Source: Saccoglossus kowalevskii (Eukaryota; Hemichordata; Enteropneusta; Harrimaniidae). Taken from it: a stretch of 10,189 nucleotides of DNA. The stretch lies in the NCBI RefSeq assembly GCF_000003605.2, contig NW_003108091.1, forward strand, positions 65,629-75,817, read 5' to 3'. The notes beneath the pieces were generated by a model that saw only the letters and a list, made by a program, of their open reading frames with translations, made no database searches and was not told the DNA's origin. Made by a program: the position numbers and the translations under genes. The stretch's first letter is position 1, and each line of letters begins with the position of its first letter. This document shows positions 8,218 through 10,189 of the stretch, in pieces.

Positions 8218-8437
8218 GTCATTGGGACGCCCTTCTTGAACGCGACTTGCATTGTCAATTGTTCAAATGTAGTTACCTGCAATCAAAAATGTTTTTTTGT
8301 AATTAAATTGGATGCTGCATGTTTCACTTCTCTATGTCAACATTTACGCCTGCATGCCAATATAGAAATTGAACCAATAGTTGTCCCTCAATTCCAGGAG
8401 ACATCTGCATGCATTTACACCTATTCTCCATATCACC

Positions 8438-9290
8438 AGTTGCTGCATGGTGTCAGTTGTGTTCTTTTTAATATAAGTAGTCTGTGTCTCCATTTCATCA
8501 GTTGTGTTCCCAAGCCATCAGTTATGTCTCCATACATCTGTTATGACTTCATGACATCAGTTATGACTTCATGCCATCTTTTGTGCCCGGATGCCATCTA
8601 ATGTGTCTCCGTGTCATCCATTATGTTTCCATGCCATCTACTGCGTTTCCATGCCATCTATTTGTCTATATGCAACCTATTGTGTCTCGATACCATATAC
8701 TGTGTCTCCATACCAAATAATGTGTCTTCGTGTTATCTATTGTGTCTTCGTGCCATCTATTGTGACGTCATGCCATCTAGTGTGTCTTCAAATCACCTAT
8801 TGTGTCTCCATTCCAACTATTGTGTCTCCATGCCATCTATTGTATCTCCATACCACCTATTCTATTTCCATACCATCTATTGTATCTCCATGCCATCTAC
8901 TGTATCTCCATGCCATCTATTGTATCTCCATACCATCTATTGTATCTCTATACCATCTATTGTGTCTACATACCATCTATTGTGTCTACATGTCATTTAT
9001 TGTGTCTACATGTCATCTCCTGTGTCTCCATGGCATCCACTGTGTCTCTATGTCATCGTGTCCCCATGCAAGCTATTTTGTCTTCTACACCCGTATCTTC
9101 CTGGTTATTTTGTCTTCTTAGCAGTCTTCATGTCATCAACATTATCTCTCTGCCAACACCTGTGTCTTTCTGCTTATCCGTCGTATCTCACTGTCATTAT
9201 AATTGTTTCCATGTCATTAGTCTTGACATCAGTTGATTTATTATGCTATCTCTTATTTCTCCATACCATTTGTTGCGTTACGATGCATTA
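8438..9290. repeat. 20-bp pyrimidine-rich tandem array (array 2), core about 8582-9060
   Basis: The unit is TGTGTCTCCATGCCATCTAT (for example 8821-8840). In the core about 24 copies follow one another, with a 1-bp loss near 8661 and otherwise steady 20-bp spacing. Neighbouring copies share private variants: TGTGTCTTCG at 8721-8750, TGTATCTCCA at about 8841-8940 and TGTGTCTACA at about 8961-9010, a sign of local homogenisation. Outside the core, copies decay. On the left are CATCAGTTATGTCTCC and CATCAGTTATGACTTC forms, and on the right irregular CTGTCATTAT- and TCCATGTCATTAG-like forms to about 9290. Because the unit has no TAA, TAG or TGA in any forward phase, all three plus frames stay open across the core. 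The resulting frames at 8591 (ATG), 8611 (GTG) and 8802 (GTG) are not treated as genes. Confidence 0.95.
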
Positions 9291-9661
9291 TGTTAATTAT
9301 TCCTGCCAGTAGTTGTGTAAACTGATGTTACTACATTTCAGTTTATTATGACTTTTCGAACATTTCAGATCATTAAAAACAAAGTATATTGAACCACTGC
9401 ATAGGGAGTAAACAAAGAGTGACAACACTATCCTTACAAACCACAAAACATATTCATTGAGGCACGACTATACATGGTACAACATCTGTTGACATTAAAA
9501 AAATCATTGCAAGAATAAATAAATAAATGTAGGAATAGAGAAACAACTGTTGATGTCAAGGCACAACTGCTAAAATAGATTTGGACACATTGGTGGCATC
9601 AAGAAGTAATTTACTGGACTGGAAACACTCCAGAAATTTAACAGACTCTCCATAAAATGAG
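9291..9661. other. Unique spacer between arrays 2 and 3
   Basis: About 370 bp of A+T-rich sequence with no gene. It holds a short AAAT microsatellite around 9516-9529 and an 8-bp inverted repeat at 9318-9345. Two related words, ACAACATCTGTTGACAT (9481-9497) and ACAACTGTTGATGTC (9543-9557), lie 62 bp apart. Confidence 0.6.
9318..9345. other. 8-bp inverted repeat at the right edge of array 2
   Basis: TAAACTGA (9318-9325) and TCAGTTTA (9338-9345) are exact reverse complements around a 12-base spacer. The repeat sits just outside the last recognisable array 2 copy. It is short, and chance is possible. Confidence 0.4.
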
Positions 9662-10174
9662 ATGGGATATGAGGATAAAAATCACATGGTACATGATATA
9701 AGGAATACAAATCACATGGTGCATGAAATAAGAAATACAAATCAAATGGTACATGATATGATTAATAAAAATCACATAATGCATAATATGAGGAAGAAAA
9801 ATCACATGGTGCATGACATAAGGAATACTAATCACATGGTGCATGATATGAGGAATACAAATCACATGGTGCATGAAATAAAGAATACAAATCAAATGGT
9901 GCATAATATGAGGAATACAAATCAAATGGTGCATAATATAAGGAATACAAATCACATGGTGCATGACATAAGGAATACTAATCACATGGTACATGATATG
10001 AGGAATAAAAATCACAAGGTACATAATAGGAGGAATGAACATCACATTGTACATGATATAAGGAATACAAATCACATGGTGCATGAAATAAGGAATACAA
10101 ATCAAATGGTACATGATATGAGGAATACAAATCACATGGTGCATAATATGAGGAATACAAATCACATGGTGCAT
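9638..10174 (-). other. Decapeptide-repeat reading frame across array 3 (doubtful coding)
   Basis: Read on the minus strand, the 30-bp unit is exactly ten codons and gives a repeat close to HHVICIPHIM, from an ATG at 10172-10174 to a TAA at 9638-9640 just past the array. The same frame stays open upstream to the window edge at 10189, so a true start could lie outside. The product would be a hydrophobic repeat with an invariant Met and frequent Ile, His and Pro. Against coding: copies differ mostly by amino-acid-changing substitutions (H/Y, I/F/V, V/L, C/S/F), a second minus frame is also open for 60 codons (9978-10160), and the opposite strand is open too. I see no signal peptide or known family. 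Most likely it is a by-product of a 30-bp unit without stops. Confidence 0.15.
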
Positions 10175-10189
10175 GATATAAGGAATACT
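9662..10189. repeat. 30-bp tandem array (array 3), 17.6 copies, continues past right edge
   Basis: A 30-bp unit (for example 10121-10150, with core CACATGGTGCATG) repeats from about 9662 to the last base. After a 1-bp deletion in the first, edge unit near 9674, every copy keeps exact 30-bp spacing. Copies vary at a limited set of positions (GGTGC/GGTAC, CACATG/CAAATG, ATATG/ATATA, GATA/AATA/GAAA/GACA). The array is longer than the window shows. Confidence 0.97.
9662..10189 (+). other. Open plus-strand frame through array 3, cut by window edge (doubtful coding)
   Basis: From an ATG at 9662, nine bases after an in-frame TAA (9653), the plus strand reads 176 codons with no stop to the last base. 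The product would be a hydrophilic decapeptide repeat close to RNTNHMVHDM. No stop is visible because the window ends. It lies antisense to the minus-strand repeat frame, and at most one of the two could be a protein. No domain is recognised and it is probably a repeat artefact. Confidence 0.12.
9701..10189. repeat. 150-bp higher-order repeat (5 monomers) in array 3
   Basis: Monomers starting at 9701, 9851 and 10061 share the GCATGAAATA ending and are each followed by a CAAATGGT monomer. Four monomers after each comes an AGGAATACT unit (9821, 9971, 10181). The series is therefore five-monomer blocks at 9701-9850, 9851-10000 and 10061-10189, with two extra monomers at 10001-10060. In addition, 9691-9760 and 10051-10120 match at 69 of 70 bases (offset 360 bp). 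Confidence 0.8.

Larger units (their letters stand above)
6681..8437. other. A+T-rich unique sequence, no recognisable gene
   Basis: Reading frames at 6894-7334 (plus, 146 codons), 7214-7414 (minus, 66) and 8236-8601 (plus, 121) are present. The first and last begin at TTG, not ATG, and none resembles a protein I know; the last runs into array 2. Local structures are a near-palindrome containing a TATA-like sequence at 7232-7254 and a tandem 12-bp duplication at 8193-8217. Another TATA-like word, TATATAAATAG, occurs near 7976. No gene can be attached to either. Confidence 0.55.

Noticed and set aside
3123-8437. tRNA, 5S rRNA, snRNA or tRNA-derived SINE
   Set aside because: I scanned both strands by eye for B-box-like GGTTCGA words, the CCA-proximal acceptor pairing and the 5S core and found no convincing match. 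A covariance-model search would be decisive.
8236-8601. 121-codon Cys-rich plus-strand frame
   Set aside because: It has a TTG start, and its last third is degenerate array 2 sequence. The Cys content comes from TGT-rich repeats.
8591-9312. Possible Cys/His-rich repeat protein of 176-233 residues
   Set aside because: All three forward frames are open equally because the 20-bp unit lacks stops. The longest needs a GTG start, and a 1-bp indel near 8661 shifts the repeat phase without consequence, so no frame is preferred.
9662-10189. CRISPR-like or iteron/origin repeats
   Set aside because: The 30-bp units abut directly with no spacers. The context has no replication initiator and is eukaryotic in character.

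Overview
This looks like a non-coding, repeat-rich piece of a eukaryotic nuclear genome. I recognise no protein gene, rRNA, tRNA, transposase or reverse transcriptase. The long minisatellite arrays with higher-order structure, the A+T-rich gene-free spacer of about 5.3 kb, and the absence of closely packed long ORFs or operon-like spacing argue against bacteria, phage or plasmid. An animal genome, perhaps an invertebrate, is my best guess, but nothing in the sequence fixes the taxon.

Layout. (1) 1-3122: a tandem array of a 22-bp monomer, about 142 copies, entering from the left edge. It keeps almost perfect 22-bp register and is organised into higher-order repeats of 4, 5, 6 and more monomers. 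There is a 110-bp duplication at 109/110 identity, a 308-bp duplication marked by a private variant, and a larger duplicated block marked by two identical 13-bp truncated monomers 1442 bp apart. The common monomer contains TGAGTCA, the AP-1/bZIP consensus, so about 35 copies lie in 3.1 kb. (2) 3123-8437: mostly unique A+T-rich sequence with short ORFs only, several inverted repeats and one plausible polyadenylation signal context at the end of a 155-codon ORF. (3) 8438-9290: a 20-bp pyrimidine-rich tandem array with a clean core (about 8582-9060) and decaying edges. Its unit has no stop codon in any forward frame, so three overlapping ORFs appear that are almost certainly artefacts. (4) 9291-9661: a unique spacer. 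(5) 9662-10189: a 30-bp tandem array running off the right edge. After one deletion in its first unit it has no indels, it shows a 150-bp (5-monomer) higher-order repeat, and it is open in one frame on each strand over its whole visible length.

No genes can be shown to work together here. The unusual content is repeat architecture: three distinct arrays (22, 20 and 30 bp) within 10 kb, each with its own homogenisation history. The best candidates for a second look are the AP-1-like site array, the nested higher-order structure of array 1, and the possible decapeptide-repeat reading frames of array 3, which the window edge cuts off.
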